This document shows positions 7,676 through 15,948 of a DNA stretch of 19,049 nt, piece by piece (positions within the stretch are counted from its first letter, which is position 1; each line of letters opens with the position of its first letter). Both the position numbers and the translations under genes were made by a program. Below the pieces are notes generated by a model. It was given only the letters and a program-made list of their open reading frames with translations, searched no databases and was not told where the DNA came from. Source of the stretch: Bacillota bacterium (GTDB lineage Bacteria > Bacillota > Clostridia > Peptostreptococcales > Anaerovoracaceae); the NCBI GenBank assembly GCA_019420525.1, contig JAHZHA010000034.1, positions 18,729-37,777 of the forward strand, in the 5' to 3' direction.

Positions 7676-7725
7676 ACGGGGACGCGGAACCGGCATTTTT
7701 TCTGCCGGCTCCGCGCCCCCGTTTT
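7676..7725. terminator. Long GC-rich hairpin between convergent genes
   Basis: Bases 7676-7695 pair with 7703-7722 around the loop TTTTTTC: 18 of 20 pairs on the + strand, with two A-C mismatches. On the minus strand these two positions become G-U pairs, so that RNA is fully paired. A short T4 (7722-7725) follows on the + side; no U-run follows on the minus side. It lies 31 bases after the yeiH-like stop and 48 bases beyond the LysM stop, so it probably ends both transcripts. Confidence 0.7.
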
Positions 7726-7773
7726 GTGCCATCTGTTTCCGGATTGCGGAATATACATATCGCCGGAGATCGC

Positions 7774-9084
7774 TCAGAGATCGCTTGAAATGTTAATGCG
7801 GCTTCCCGTATTAGAGAAATCTTCCGGTTTTTTCATAGGATTCATGCGGAGAAGGTCGTCTGTCGGAATGTCGAAGCGGAGGGAGAGACTGTCGAGGCTG
7901 TCATTTTTGCGTATGACGTAGCGTTGATTTTCCGGAGAATTGCAGAAGTGATCGCCGTACGGAATGGTGAGCGTCAGACCTGTGAGATCTTCTGACAGAT
8001 CTACGGAAGAATTGCTGTAATGAAGGGCGCTGAAGCAGATGCCGAATTTCTTCAGGATATCTGTCAGCGTTTCACCCTGTTCCACGCGGTAGAGAATGCC
8101 ATCTGGCATAGTATCCGAGACAAAAGGCCGGAAAAGCGGATCTGAGTGCGACTGCTCTGTTACAGACATGGTATCGAGGTTTGTCGTTTCGGAAGGCTGC
8201 ATCTGAAGGTCAGAATCTCTTATATCGGAGATGTCGGAAGCGGAAGAATCAGAAATCCCGTGGTCTGCAGTCATTTCGGCGTAGACAGCGGAAGATCCGG
8301 CATCTGGGTTTTCCTTCGCCTGTGTTTCAGAATCAGTTGCCGCTCGCGTATCTGAAACGGTTCTATTTCCTCCGGTATGTCCCAGTGCATTCATAACGGC
8401 AGCGCCGGTGGAAGGCTGAGCTGGCTTTGTGGAATCTGTGGATTCAGCAATTTGAGATTGAGATTCTGATGGAGAGGCACTGGCGGATTCTGTGTGTGCA
8501 GTATCCGACTGCACTGTCCGCGGCATGATCGGAACGCCGCCGGAACCCTGCTGGGGCGGACGTGTCTGCCCTGAAGAGCCTGGACGCTGGTTTTGCTGAT
8601 TTCCTGGAGCGGAAGGAGTTCCAGGTCTCTGTCCGCCTGGCATAGAAGGCGTTCCGGGTTTCTGTCCGCCTGGAGCGGAAGGTCTTCCGGGTCTCTGGCT
8701 GCCGGGATTCTGTAGCTCTCCATTTCGGGGCGGGATACAGAGTTTCATGCCGATGTGCATATTGTACGGATCCACATCGCTGTTGGCTGCCATGAGGCTC
8801 TCCAGGCTGATTCCGAAATTTTTTGCGATGCGGTAGAGCGTATCGCCTTCCCGTATGACATAATATCCGGCGCAGCTGCTGCCGGATTCTGTGCCTGCTG
8901 CGGGCGGAATACAGATCTCTGTACCGGGTTTCACATTATACGGATTTGTGATTCCGTTGAGCGCCATCAGACGTCCGTAATCCACGCCGTATCTGCGGGC
9001 GATGCGGTAGAGTGTTTCGCCGGCGGCTACTTTGTGAACGGCGGAACACACGGGCTTTTTTAAATTCGGTTCTCTGTTTTTCAT
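7774..9084 (-). CDS. Four-LysM protein with low-complexity linker
   Basis: The 436-residue protein has two LysM domains at the N-terminus (16-61, HKVAAGETLYRIARRYGV...; 74-119, YVIREGDTLYRIAKNFGI...) and two more divergent ones at the C-terminus (331-377; 388-436). Between them lies a 210-residue disordered stretch: Pro-Gly-Gln repeats (128-187), then a Ser/Thr/Asp-rich part. LysM binds N-acetylglucosamine in peptidoglycan or spore cortex. There is no signal peptide, lipobox or membrane helix: the first residues are MKNREPNLKKPV. Cysteines C13/C58 and C71/C116 are each 45 apart, placing a possible disulfide in each N-terminal LysM. Spore coat or cortex proteins such as SafA also bear LysM without a signal peptide, so a spore role is possible but inferred. 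AAAGGAG lies before the ATG. It is divergent from the DUF815 gene. Confidence 0.85.
   Translation of the reverse strand: MKNREPNLKKPVCSAVHKVAAGETLYRIARRYGVDYGRLMALNGITNPYNVKPGTEICIPPAAGTESGSSCAGYYVIREGDTLYRIAKNFGISLESLMAANSDVDPYNMHIGMKLCIPPRNGELQNPGSQRPGRPSAPGGQKPGTPSMPGGQRPGTPSAPGNQQNQRPGSSGQTRPPQQGSGGVPIMPRTVQSDTAHTESASASPSESQSQIAESTDSTKPAQPSTGAAVMNALGHTGGNRTVSDTRAATDSETQAKENPDAGSSAVYAEMTADHGISDSSASDISDIRDSDLQMQPSETTNLDTMSVTEQSHSDPLFRPFVSDTMPDGILYRVEQGETLTDILKKFGICFSALHYSNSSVDLSEDLTGLTLTIPYGDHFCNSPENQRYVIRKNDSLDSLSLRFDIPTDDLLRMNPMKKPEDFSNTGSRINISSDL
8605..8703 (-). repeat. Three tandem 33-bp units in the LysM linker
   Basis: Residues 128-160 are three 11-residue units: GSQRPGRPSAP, GGQKPGTPSMP, GGQRPGTPSAP. 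The DNA copies are similar but not identical, so the array has partly diverged. A degenerate fourth unit follows (GNQQNQRPGSS). Unit number could vary between strains. Confidence 0.8.
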
Positions 9085-9115
9085 TTTATAACATCACTCC
9101 TTTGAATTTATACTA

Positions 9116-9144
9116 TTTAAAATGCATGTACGTTGTGATAAAAT
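9116..9144 (+). promoter_or_regulatory. Promoter for the DUF815 gene
   Basis: TTTAAA (9116-9121) and TAAAAT (9139-9144) are spaced by 17 bases, with TGA just before the -10 making an extended TGn box. The start codon lies 42 bases downstream. On the other strand the same 102-base gap holds a TATAAA-like -10 for the LysM gene, so the two genes fire from overlapping divergent promoters. Confidence 0.5.
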
Positions 9145-9186
9145 AGATGGAAATTTTGCAAGGAAAATGTCTGTGAGGTAAGAGAG

Positions 9187-10446
9187 ATGAATTTGGACAG
9201 ATTTTTATATTACGAAAACATTCGCACTGACGAAATCGTCAGAACTGCAGTGGAACTGGCCACAAAGGCGAAAGCAGGAATGCCGGCGGAAAGCGGAGAC
9301 GTTTCCGCATATTATGACGTGCAGCGCCGCATCCTGAAAGAAGTCCGGACAGCGGATACCGAGGGGACTTACTGGGAGAATTACATCTTCCGGCTGACGG
9401 CGGAGAGTGAGAATCATTTCAGCCTCAGCGCCGAAAGAGGAGAGACAGATGAGATTACGGAAATGCTCGTTCAGGGAGATCTGTCCATGATCCGCGATCT
9501 TCTGAACCTCGACTGGGAGGCGGTGGCGAATGCCTTTGATCCGTCGCGGCCGTGCGCGTGCCGGTTGACTCCTCCTATCGAAGAAGATGACAGAACATAT
9601 CTGATCCGCGAGGCGCTCTCTTCCAGACTGACTCCAGAGGAATCTGTCAGAAAGCTCGAAAATTATTATGGAAAATATCTCTGCGGTATCATCGGCAAGT
9701 ACAGAGCTTTTCTCTGGAATGGAAGCCTGAAAGGGATAAAGGATCACGATCCTGTCACATTTGATGATCTCATCGGCTACGATGTCCAGCAGCAGCTGCT
9801 GATCCGCAATACAAACGTCTTCGTTTCGGGCGGCAGAGCCAACAACGTCCTGCTCTACGGAGACAAGGGAACCGGCAAGTCATCCAGCGTTAAGGCTCTC
9901 CTCAATCATTTTGCCTACAGAGGACTGCGGATGATCAGCGTGCCGAAAGCCCGGATTTTCGACATTACAAAGATTATGGACATGGTGGCGGACAGAGGAT
10001 GCTGCTTCATCATATTCATCGACGACCTGTCTTTCGAATCCACGGAAATCGAGTACAAACACTTTAAATCGGTTCTGGAGGGCGGCGTGGAGGTTCAGCC
10101 GAAGAATGTCCTCGTCTACGTGACATCCAACCGCAGAAATCTCGTCAAAGAGACGTGGACTGACAGAAATTCCCAGGACGGCGAAATCTTTGCGCAGGAC
10201 GGAATTCAGGAACGCCAGTCGCTGGCAGACCGGTTCGGACTGACCATCACATTTTACGCGCCGGACAGAGAACTCTATTCGGAGATCGTCAAATCCCTGG
10301 CGGAAAAAGAGGGGCTGGAGCTCAGCGACCGCCAGCTGATGGAAGAGGCAAATAAATGGGATATGCGCCAGACCAGCCGTTCCGGACGTTCCGCCAAACA
10401 GTTCATCACGCACATATCAGGCATTTATTCGGAAAAAGAAGAGTAG
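9187..10446 (+). CDS. DUF815 family AAA+ ATPase
   Basis: The 419-residue protein belongs to the DUF815 (PF05673) ATP-binding family of unknown function. Residues 1-170 form an acidic, helical N-terminal region without a motif I recognise. The ATPase core follows: FDDLIGYDVQQ (192-202), Walker A G225-D-K-G-T-G-K231-S, Walker B F-I-I-F-I-D279-D280, a sensor-1-like T-S-N315-R-R, and the family's ERQSLADRFGLTITF (342-356) with a probable arginine finger. No membrane segment or transposase domain is present. A GTAAGAGAG-type weak ribosome site precedes ATG 9187. It is followed in the same direction by M50 protease and clpB genes, which fits a protein-remodelling role, but this is inference. Confidence 0.9.
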   Translation: MNLDRFLYYENIRTDEIVRTAVELATKAKAGMPAESGDVSAYYDVQRRILKEVRTADTEGTYWENYIFRLTAESENHFSLSAERGETDEITEMLVQGDLSMIRDLLNLDWEAVANAFDPSRPCACRLTPPIEEDDRTYLIREALSSRLTPEESVRKLENYYGKYLCGIIGKYRAFLWNGSLKGIKDHDPVTFDDLIGYDVQQQLLIRNTNVFVSGGRANNVLLYGDKGTGKSSSVKALLNHFAYRGLRMISVPKARIFDITKIMDMVADRGCCFIIFIDDLSFESTEIEYKHFKSVLEGGVEVQPKNVLVYVTSNRRNLVKETWTDRNSQDGEIFAQDGIQERQSLADRFGLTITFYAPDRELYSEIVKSLAEKEGLELSDRQLMEEANKWDMRQTSRSGRSAKQFITHISGIYSEKEE

Positions 10447-10570
10447 TTTCGGGAATGAAGCTATTCCGTGCCTTTTTGCATCCGCGTTTTTTTCGGGTGA
10501 CGGAAAATTGCGGCAAAAAATTATACGGAACCGGCGTTTAAGACAAAAAAAGAAGGGGATATTATAATCG

Positions 10571-11215
10571 ATGAGTTCAATAATCAGCTACATACTGGGA
10601 AGATTAATCATTCTTCCGGGGATTATTATAGGTTTGTCATTTCACGAGTTCGCTCACGCAAAGGCGTCCGATCTGCTGGGGGATCCCACACCGAGACTCC
10701 AGGGCAGAACATCCCTCAATCCGGTGGCTCACATCGATCCGGTGGGGTTTCTGCTTCTGCTGCTCATCGGTTTCGGCTGGGGACGGCCGGTTCAGATCGA
10801 TCCGCGGTATTACAGACACCGCAGGAGAGATGAGCTGATCGTATCTCTCGCCGGCGTGACGATGAATCTGCTGATCGCCGTGGCGGCGGCGGGCATCATG
10901 CGGCTTGCGTACGAGGCCGCCGGCGCGCCGTTCTTTCTGGGTACTTCAGCTGGAAATATCGTCTGGAGCATTCTTCAGGGCGCCGTTTCCATCAATCTCG
11001 TTTTAATGTTTTTTAACCTGATCCCTCTGCCGCCTCTCGACGGCTTCGGCATCATCACACAGATTTTCAGGCTCGACAGAAAACCGTGGTATACCCGGTT
11101 TTATCAGCTGGGACCGATGTTCCTGATGATTATCATTCTGTTTCAGCTGACATCTTATGTGATATCGCCGGCTGTATCATGGACTTATTCATTGATTATG
11201 GGCATATTTTTTTGA
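10571..11215 (+). CDS. M50 family site-2-type intramembrane metalloprotease
   Basis: This 214-residue, multi-helix membrane protein carries the zinc motif H25-E26-F-A-H29 in its first membrane segment and the third ligand motif N149-L-I-P-L-P-P-L-D157-G. It also has the conserved R-T-S-L-N-P-V-A-H-I-D-P-V-G (46-59). It lacks PDZ and CBS domains, so it is a minimal rhomboid-like-sized S2P of the YwhC/FwdE group. Such enzymes cut membrane-spanning regulators, but the substrate is unknown. The ribosome site AAGGGG lies twelve bases before the ATG, rather long. The 124-base gap after the DUF815 gene holds only a weak hairpin (GGAAT, six bases, ATTCC at 10452-10467, then CTTTTT). It sits 91 bases upstream of clpB and may share its transcript. 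Confidence 0.92.
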   Translation: MSSIISYILGRLIILPGIIIGLSFHEFAHAKASDLLGDPTPRLQGRTSLNPVAHIDPVGFLLLLLIGFGWGRPVQIDPRYYRHRRRDELIVSLAGVTMNLLIAVAAAGIMRLAYEAAGAPFFLGTSAGNIVWSILQGAVSINLVLMFFNLIPLPPLDGFGIITQIFRLDRKPWYTRFYQLGPMFLMIIILFQLTSYVISPAVSWTYSLIMGIFF

Positions 11216-11306
11216 TCGTCTTTATTGATCATCATAAATATAGTGAATGCGACGGACTGATGTCCAGTGGGCACAGTCTTTCCGCAACAGCGAGGAGATG
11301 ATATCT

Positions 11307-13913
11307 ATGGATTTTGAAAAGTTCACCGAAAAAGCGCAGTCAGCTATTGTCGACTGTCAGAACTATGCGATTTCCGAGGGACATCAGCAGCTGGACGGCG
11401 AACACTTGCATCTGGCTCTGGTACGCCAGGATCAGGGGCTGATCGGCCGTCTGCTGGATTACATGGGTGTCCCGAAGGAAAATGTTGCCGGAGAACTGGA
11501 ACAGGAACTGTCCAAGCTGCCTAAAGTTCAGGGCGGACAGCTTTACGCATCCCAGAGGTTCAACAGGCTTCTGATGGATGCTGAGAAGAAGGCTCAGGAA
11601 TTTAAAGATGAATTTGTAAGCGTCGAACATCTGTACCTGGCGCTTTTAGATGAAAAGAACACGCCGAGCGCAGCGATTTTCAAACGTTACGGTATTACGA
11701 AGGACAGATTTCTCCAGGAGTTGTCGAAGGTCAGAGGAAATCAGCGCATAACCAGCTCCAATCCGGAGGACGGATATGAAGCTCTGACGAAATACGGCCG
11801 CGATCTGGTAGAGGACGCCAGATCCGGCAAGCTGGATCCCGTCATCGGCCGTGACGCGGAGATACGTCACACGATTCAGATTCTGTCCAGAAGGACGAAA
11901 AACAATCCGGTGCTCATCGGCGAACCGGGCGTCGGCAAGACGGCAGTCGTGGAGGGCCTGGCCCAGCGTATCCTCAACGGAGACGTGCCGGAGGGACTGA
12001 AGGACAAGACGATCTTCGCGCTGGATATGGGTGCGCTGATCGCCGGAGCAAAATTCAGAGGCGAATTTGAAGAACGTCTGAAAGCTGTCCTCAACGAGAT
12101 CGAAAAGTCGGAAGGCAGGATCATCCTCTTCATCGACGAAATCCACACCATTGTGGGAGCCGGAAAGACAGAAGGCTCCATGGATGCCGGCAATCTTCTG
12201 AAGCCGAAGCTGGCCAGAGGCGAACTTCACTGTATCGGAGCCACTACACTTGACGAATATCGGCAGAATATCGAGAAAGACAAGGCGCTGGAGAGACGTT
12301 TCCAGAAGGTGCTCGTAGACCAGCCTACCGTAGAAGATACGATTTCCATCCTGCGTGGCCTCAAGCAGAGATTTGAGATCCACCACGGCGTAAGAATCAC
12401 GGACAATGCGCTGATCGCCTGCGCTACGCTGTCCGACCGTTATATCAGCGACCGTTTCCTGCCGGACAAGGCTATCGACCTGATGGATGAAGCGGCTTCC
12501 CTGATCCGTATGGAAATCGATTCCATGCCTGCAGAACTCGACGAGATCTCCCGCAAGATCATGCAGCTGGAGATCGAAAAACAGGCGCTGGGAAAAGAAG
12601 ACGATTCCGCTTCCCAGGCGCGTATGGCAAATATCGAAAAAGAACTCTCCGATCTGAAAGAGAAAAACGACGCCATGCGTCTCCAGTGGGAACAGGAAAA
12701 GAGAGAAATCAGCGCTTCCAAGGAGATCAAGCAGCGCATCGAAGATGTCAAGCTCCAGATGGAGGAAGCCGAACGTAACTACAATCTTGATCAGCTGGCA
12801 AAGCTGAAGTACGGCGAACTTCCCGCATTGGAACAGCAGCTGAAAGAAGCAAAAGAAAAGTTGGAAAATTCGTCGAAATCGGAGCATCGGCTCATCAAAG
12901 AGGAAGTCGATGAACCGGAGATTGCGGAAGTCGTTTCGAAGTGGACCGGCATTCCTGTAGCCAAGCTGGTGGAGGCGGAGAGAGAGAAACTCCTGCGTCT
13001 GGGCGATGTTCTGCATGAGAGAGTCATCGGACAGGATGAAGCGGTGGAAGCCGTAACGGAAGCAGTCATCCGCGCACGGGCCGGCCTGAAAGATTATAAT
13101 CGTCCTATCGGTTCTTTCATCTTTATGGGTCCTACCGGTGTCGGCAAGACGGAGCTGGCAAAGGCGCTTTCCGAAGCCCTCTTCGACAGCGAAAAGAATA
13201 TGATACGTATCGACATGTCGGAATATATGGAGAAATACTCCGTGTCACGTCTCATCGGAGCACCTCCGGGCTACGTGGGATACGATGAGGGCGGACAGCT
13301 GACAGAAGCCGTAAGGCGCCATCCTTACAGCGTCATCCTCTTCGACGAAATCGAAAAGGCGCATCCGGATGTCTTCAATATTCTGCTCCAGCTTCTGGAC
13401 GACGGACGACTGACAGATAATCAGGGCAGAACGGTGGATTTCAAGAACACCATCGTCATCATGACCTCCAATCTGGGAAGCGCATATCTGACGGAAAATA
13501 TTCATCAGGACGGCACGATCGATCCAACTGTCAAAGATCAGGTTCAGGAAGAACTGAAGCGTCATTTCCGTCCGGAATTCATCAACCGTATCGACGATAT
13601 CGTAGTATTCTCGCCGCTCACTGAGAGTCAGATCGGCAAGATCATCGATCTGTCTCTGAAGTCTCTGTCTGCGAGACTGAAAGACCGTGATATCACCCTG
13701 CATCTTACCGACGCAGCCAAATCGTATATCGCCCGGGAGGCCTACGATCCGCTTTACGGTGCACGGCCTGTCAAGCGTTATCTCCAGAAATATGTGGAGA
13801 CGCAGCTGGCTGAGATGCTCATCCGGGGCGACTGCACCGACGGCGATCTCGTCAATGTCGATGCGACGGAAGACGGTCTGACCTTCAGCGCGGAAGAGGT
13901 CGTATCGCTGTAA
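11307..13913 (+). CDS. clpB: ClpB protein disaggregase (Hsp100)
   Basis: The 868-residue product has the full ClpB layout: double ClpN repeat (1-145), first AAA+ domain with Walker A GEPGVGKT (205-212) and Walker B ILFIDE (273-278), the long coiled-coil middle domain (about 405-530, rich in Lys/Glu/Gln) that separates ClpB from ClpC and ClpA, and the second AAA+ domain with Walker A GPTGVGKT (608-615), pore loop GYVGYDEGG (655-663) and Walker B VILFDE (676-681). There is no IGL/F loop for ClpP, as expected. It extracts and refolds aggregated proteins with DnaK. An in-frame ATG exists at 11247, but GAGGAG at 11292-11297 and the family N-terminus (MDFEKFTEKAQ) favour 11307. I find no CIRCE or CtsR operator upstream. 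Confidence 0.98.
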   Translation: MDFEKFTEKAQSAIVDCQNYAISEGHQQLDGEHLHLALVRQDQGLIGRLLDYMGVPKENVAGELEQELSKLPKVQGGQLYASQRFNRLLMDAEKKAQEFKDEFVSVEHLYLALLDEKNTPSAAIFKRYGITKDRFLQELSKVRGNQRITSSNPEDGYEALTKYGRDLVEDARSGKLDPVIGRDAEIRHTIQILSRRTKNNPVLIGEPGVGKTAVVEGLAQRILNGDVPEGLKDKTIFALDMGALIAGAKFRGEFEERLKAVLNEIEKSEGRIILFIDEIHTIVGAGKTEGSMDAGNLLKPKLARGELHCIGATTLDEYRQNIEKDKALERRFQKVLVDQPTVEDTISILRGLKQRFEIHHGVRITDNALIACATLSDRYISDRFLPDKAIDLMDEAASLIRMEIDSMPAELDEISRKIMQLEIEKQALGKEDDSASQARMANIEKELSDLKEKNDAMRLQWEQEKREISASKEIKQRIEDVKLQMEEAERNYNLDQLAKLKYGELPALEQQLKEAKEKLENSSKSEHRLIKEEVDEPEIAEVVSKWTGIPVAKLVEAEREKLLRLGDVLHERVIGQDEAVEAVTEAVIRARAGLKDYNRPIGSFIFMGPTGVGKTELAKALSEALFDSEKNMIRIDMSEYMEKYSVSRLIGAPPGYVGYDEGGQLTEAVRRHPYSVILFDEIEKAHPDVFNILLQLLDDGRLTDNQGRTVDFKNTIVIMTSNLGSAYLTENIHQDGTIDPTVKDQVQEELKRHFRPEFINRIDDIVVFSPLTESQIGKIIDLSLKSLSARLKDRDITLHLTDAAKSYIAREAYDPLYGARPVKRYLQKYVETQLAEMLIRGDCTDGDLVNVDATEDGLTFSAEEVVSL

Positions 13914-13962
13914 AATTCCTTTATAGGAAGAAAACTGTATAGTGCATGAAATAAATCGAAAG

Positions 13963-14001
13963 CTCTGTGCGGGCGGCAATGACGCCCGTACGGAGTTTTT
14001 T
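13963..14001 (+). terminator. Strong Rho-independent terminator after clpB
   Basis: CTCTGTGCGGGCG pairs with CGCCCGTACGGAG over 13 positions (two G-U pairs) with a seven-base loop, followed directly by T6 and then GTTTT. It begins 49 bases after the clpB stop. Confidence 0.92.
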
Positions 14002-14250
14002 GTTTTCCGTTGGTTTCCGCCAGAGGGGCGGACGGCGCAGCGCTGAGGAAAAATCAGAAGCATGGAGCAGGAGCGAGGAGACGGGATGAGTGCCGAGGAT
14101 TGCTGAAGACCGCCGAAGAGTACCGCGGAGGATGAAACGGAACGGCATTTTGTGGTATGATAAAAAAATGCGGAATGTCTGCTGTCTGCGGACAGCCGTT
14201 CGTCGCCGGTGAGCAGAAGCAGAAAGAAATACAGGAACAGGGAAAAAGAT
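14002..14250. other. Gene-free, purine-rich gap before sfsA
   Basis: The 337 bases between clpB and sfsA hold the clpB terminator and, near 14150, an sfsA promoter. Between them, about 14040-14140 is markedly rich in A and G on the + strand. I see no credible gene, RNA fold or repeat array in it. Short open frames here lack ribosome sites and resemble nothing known to me. Confidence 0.5.
14153..14161 (+). promoter_or_regulatory. Extended -10 box upstream of sfsA
   Basis: TGGTATGAT matches the extended -10 (TGnTATnAT). No clear -35 is seen at the expected distance. Transcription from here would leave a leader of roughly 80 bases before sfsA. Confidence 0.4.
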
Positions 14251-15036
14251 ATGAAGTACAAAAATATTGTCCACGGGCGGTTTATCAGCCGTCCCAACCG
14301 CTTTATCGCAGAGGTGGAGATGGGAACGGAAGACGCGGAAGAGACGGAAAGCGCGGGGAGTCGGGTGCAATCGGAAGAGGCGGAAAAATTCCCCCGTATA
14401 GAACGCGTTCACGTAAAAAATACGGGCAGATGTCGGGAACTTCTGCTGCCGGGCGCCCGGGTGGTGCTGGAAAAGTCGGATAATCCCAACCGGAAGACGC
14501 GTTACGATCTGATCGCGGTATACAAAGAAAAGCCGGCAGAGAAGGACGGAGAAGACGGAGAAAGAGGGGATCAAAAAGTGAAGTTTCCCCTTCTCGTCAA
14601 TATCGACAGTCAAGCTCCCAATAAGGTCGCGGCCGAATGGCTGAAGACCCGGCAGTTCGATATTATTCAGCCGGAATATCGATTCGGAGAGTCATGCATC
14701 GATTTCTATATGGAAAAAAACAGACAGAAATATCTGATGGAAGTAAAGGGATGCACGCTGGAAATCGGAGGGATAGGATATTTTCCGGATGCGCCTACTG
14801 AAAGAGGTGTGCGTCATCTGAGGGAACTCGAAAGAGCTGTGAAAGAGGGATATATTTGTTTTGCAGCTTTCGTAATACAGATGGAAGGTGTAAATGAGGT
14901 AAGACCTAATACGGTGACGCATCCGGAGTTCGGCGAAGCTCTGGACAGGGCGAGGAAAGCAGGAGTGCAGATTCTCTTTCTTGGATGCAGAGTGAAGGAA
15001 GATGAAATTTTCATTGACAGAGTATTTATTGAATAA
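14251..15036 (+). CDS. sfsA: SfsA family protein with extra charged inserts
   Basis: The 261-residue product has the SfsA signatures: RFISRPNRFIAEVEM (10-24), HVKNTGRCRELLLPGA (54-69), NIDSQAPNKV (117-126), a nuclease-like triad of D151 and E164-V-K166 (family motif CIDFY ... YLMEVKG) and FPDAPTERGVRHLREL (178-193). SfsA was named for stimulating sugar fermentation in E. coli and binds DNA; its fold resembles PD-(D/E)xK nucleases, and its exact activity is unsettled. Two insertions are odd: about 25 acidic residues at 26-50 and some 15-20 charged residues at 94-112, both in loops and both purine-rich in DNA. The longer frame starts at 14209, but MKYKNIVHGRF matches the family start; the ribosome site (AGGGA) is weak. 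Confidence 0.93.
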   Translation: MKYKNIVHGRFISRPNRFIAEVEMGTEDAEETESAGSRVQSEEAEKFPRIERVHVKNTGRCRELLLPGARVVLEKSDNPNRKTRYDLIAVYKEKPAEKDGEDGERGDQKVKFPLLVNIDSQAPNKVAAEWLKTRQFDIIQPEYRFGESCIDFYMEKNRQKYLMEVKGCTLEIGGIGYFPDAPTERGVRHLRELERAVKEGYICFAAFVIQMEGVNEVRPNTVTHPEFGEALDRARKAGVQILFLGCRVKEDEIFIDRVFIE

Positions 15037-15102
15037 TTTTCTGACGAAAGCGCCGGTCATGCAATAATAAATGCAGAAATTATAATGTAAGGAGAACAGG
15101 GG

Positions 15103-15795
15103 ATGAAACATCATAACAGGGTTTATAGCGGAAAAATCAGAAAAGCGGCTGCGGTATTTGTAGTGATTCTGTTGATCTGCGGGGCAGCGGCTTTTGGCAT
15201 CAGCTTTTACATTCAGAAATCAACGGAAAATATGATCGTTTCCTCTGAAGAGGACTTGGATAATTTTGAGGCAGACTGCATCCTGGTGCTGGGATGTGGC
15301 GTAAAAGAGGACGGATCCCCGACCCCCATGCTGAGGGACAGAATGAAGACGGGGATTAAGCTCTATCAGTCGGGAGCGGCGCCCAAACTGCTTCTGTCGG
15401 GAGACCACGGAAGAGAAAATTACGATGAGGTGGGCGTCATGAGAGAAATGGCGCTGGAAGCGGGAATACCGGCAGAGGATATTTTCATGGATCACGCCGG
15501 CTTTTCCACGTATGACAGCATCAGCCGGGCAGTCCGGGTCTTTCAGGCGAAAAAAGCCGTCATCGTGACACAGCGCTATCATCTGTACCGGGCTCTTTAC
15601 AGCGCGCAGCACCTGGATCTTGAGGCCAGGGGATATGCGGCAGACCTCCGGGAATACACCGGTCAGACAGGAAGAGAGATACGTGAAATCCTGGCCAGGG
15701 ACAAGGAATTTTTTAAACTTCTGGTAAAACCGGATCCGCAGTACCTGGGCGAAGCGATCCCGGTTACCGGTGACGGCACGGTGACTCTGGGATGA
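15103..15795 (+). CDS. SanA/YdcF-like DUF218 membrane protein
   Basis: The 230-residue protein has one N-terminal membrane helix (13-36) with a basic cytoplasmic start, then an extracytoplasmic DUF218 domain. Conserved pieces are ILVLGCGV (60-67), KLLLSGDHG (95-103), FSTYDS (134-139) and TQRYHLYRAL (156-165). E. coli SanA (vancomycin exclusion) and ElyC, relatives in this family, affect envelope integrity; the biochemical activity is not established. AAGGAG lies eight bases before ATG 15103. A TATAAT at 15081-15086 is too close to the start to serve with this ribosome site, so it may share the sfsA transcript, 66 bases upstream. A GC-rich hairpin (GCCC-GGAC-GGGC) follows the stop, without a U tail. 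Confidence 0.88.
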   Translation: MKHHNRVYSGKIRKAAAVFVVILLICGAAAFGISFYIQKSTENMIVSSEEDLDNFEADCILVLGCGVKEDGSPTPMLRDRMKTGIKLYQSGAAPKLLLSGDHGRENYDEVGVMREMALEAGIPAEDIFMDHAGFSTYDSISRAVRVFQAKKAVIVTQRYHLYRALYSAQHLDLEARGYAADLREYTGQTGREIREILARDKEFFKLLVKPDPQYLGEAIPVTGDGTVTLG

Positions 15796-15909
15796 GAGCG
15801 ACTGCCCGGACGGGCGCGGAAATCGTCGTAAGAAGACGCTTCCTGCTGCGGGACGGGAAGAAAACGCCGGCACTTGCGGACAGGAAGAGCCGTTTCGGAC
15901 AATTCACGC

Positions 15910-15938
15910 TTTACAACTGACCTCAAAGGCTTTAAAAT
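15910..15938 (+). promoter_or_regulatory. Sigma-A promoter for the ABC-F gene
   Basis: TTTACA (15910-15915) and TAAAAT (15933-15938) are separated by exactly 17 bases, each one mismatch from consensus. Transcription would begin near 15945, about 87 bases before the ABC-F start. Upstream, 15796-15909 shows only a small GC hairpin. Confidence 0.7.
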
Positions 15939-15948
15939 TGTGAAAGTA

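Noticed and set aside
11216..11306. CIRCE or CtsR operator upstream of clpB
   Set aside because: No TTAGCACTC/GAGTGCTAA dyad and no GGTCAAA direct repeats are present.
11646..13016. 456-codon minus-strand frame opposite clpB
   Set aside because: Antisense shadow of strongly biased clpB codons; low-complexity Leu/Phe-rich translation with no domain.
13245..14613. Overlapping long minus-strand frames across the clpB end, the gap and sfsA
   Set aside because: They cross a strong terminator and two real genes, lack ribosome sites and show no known motif.
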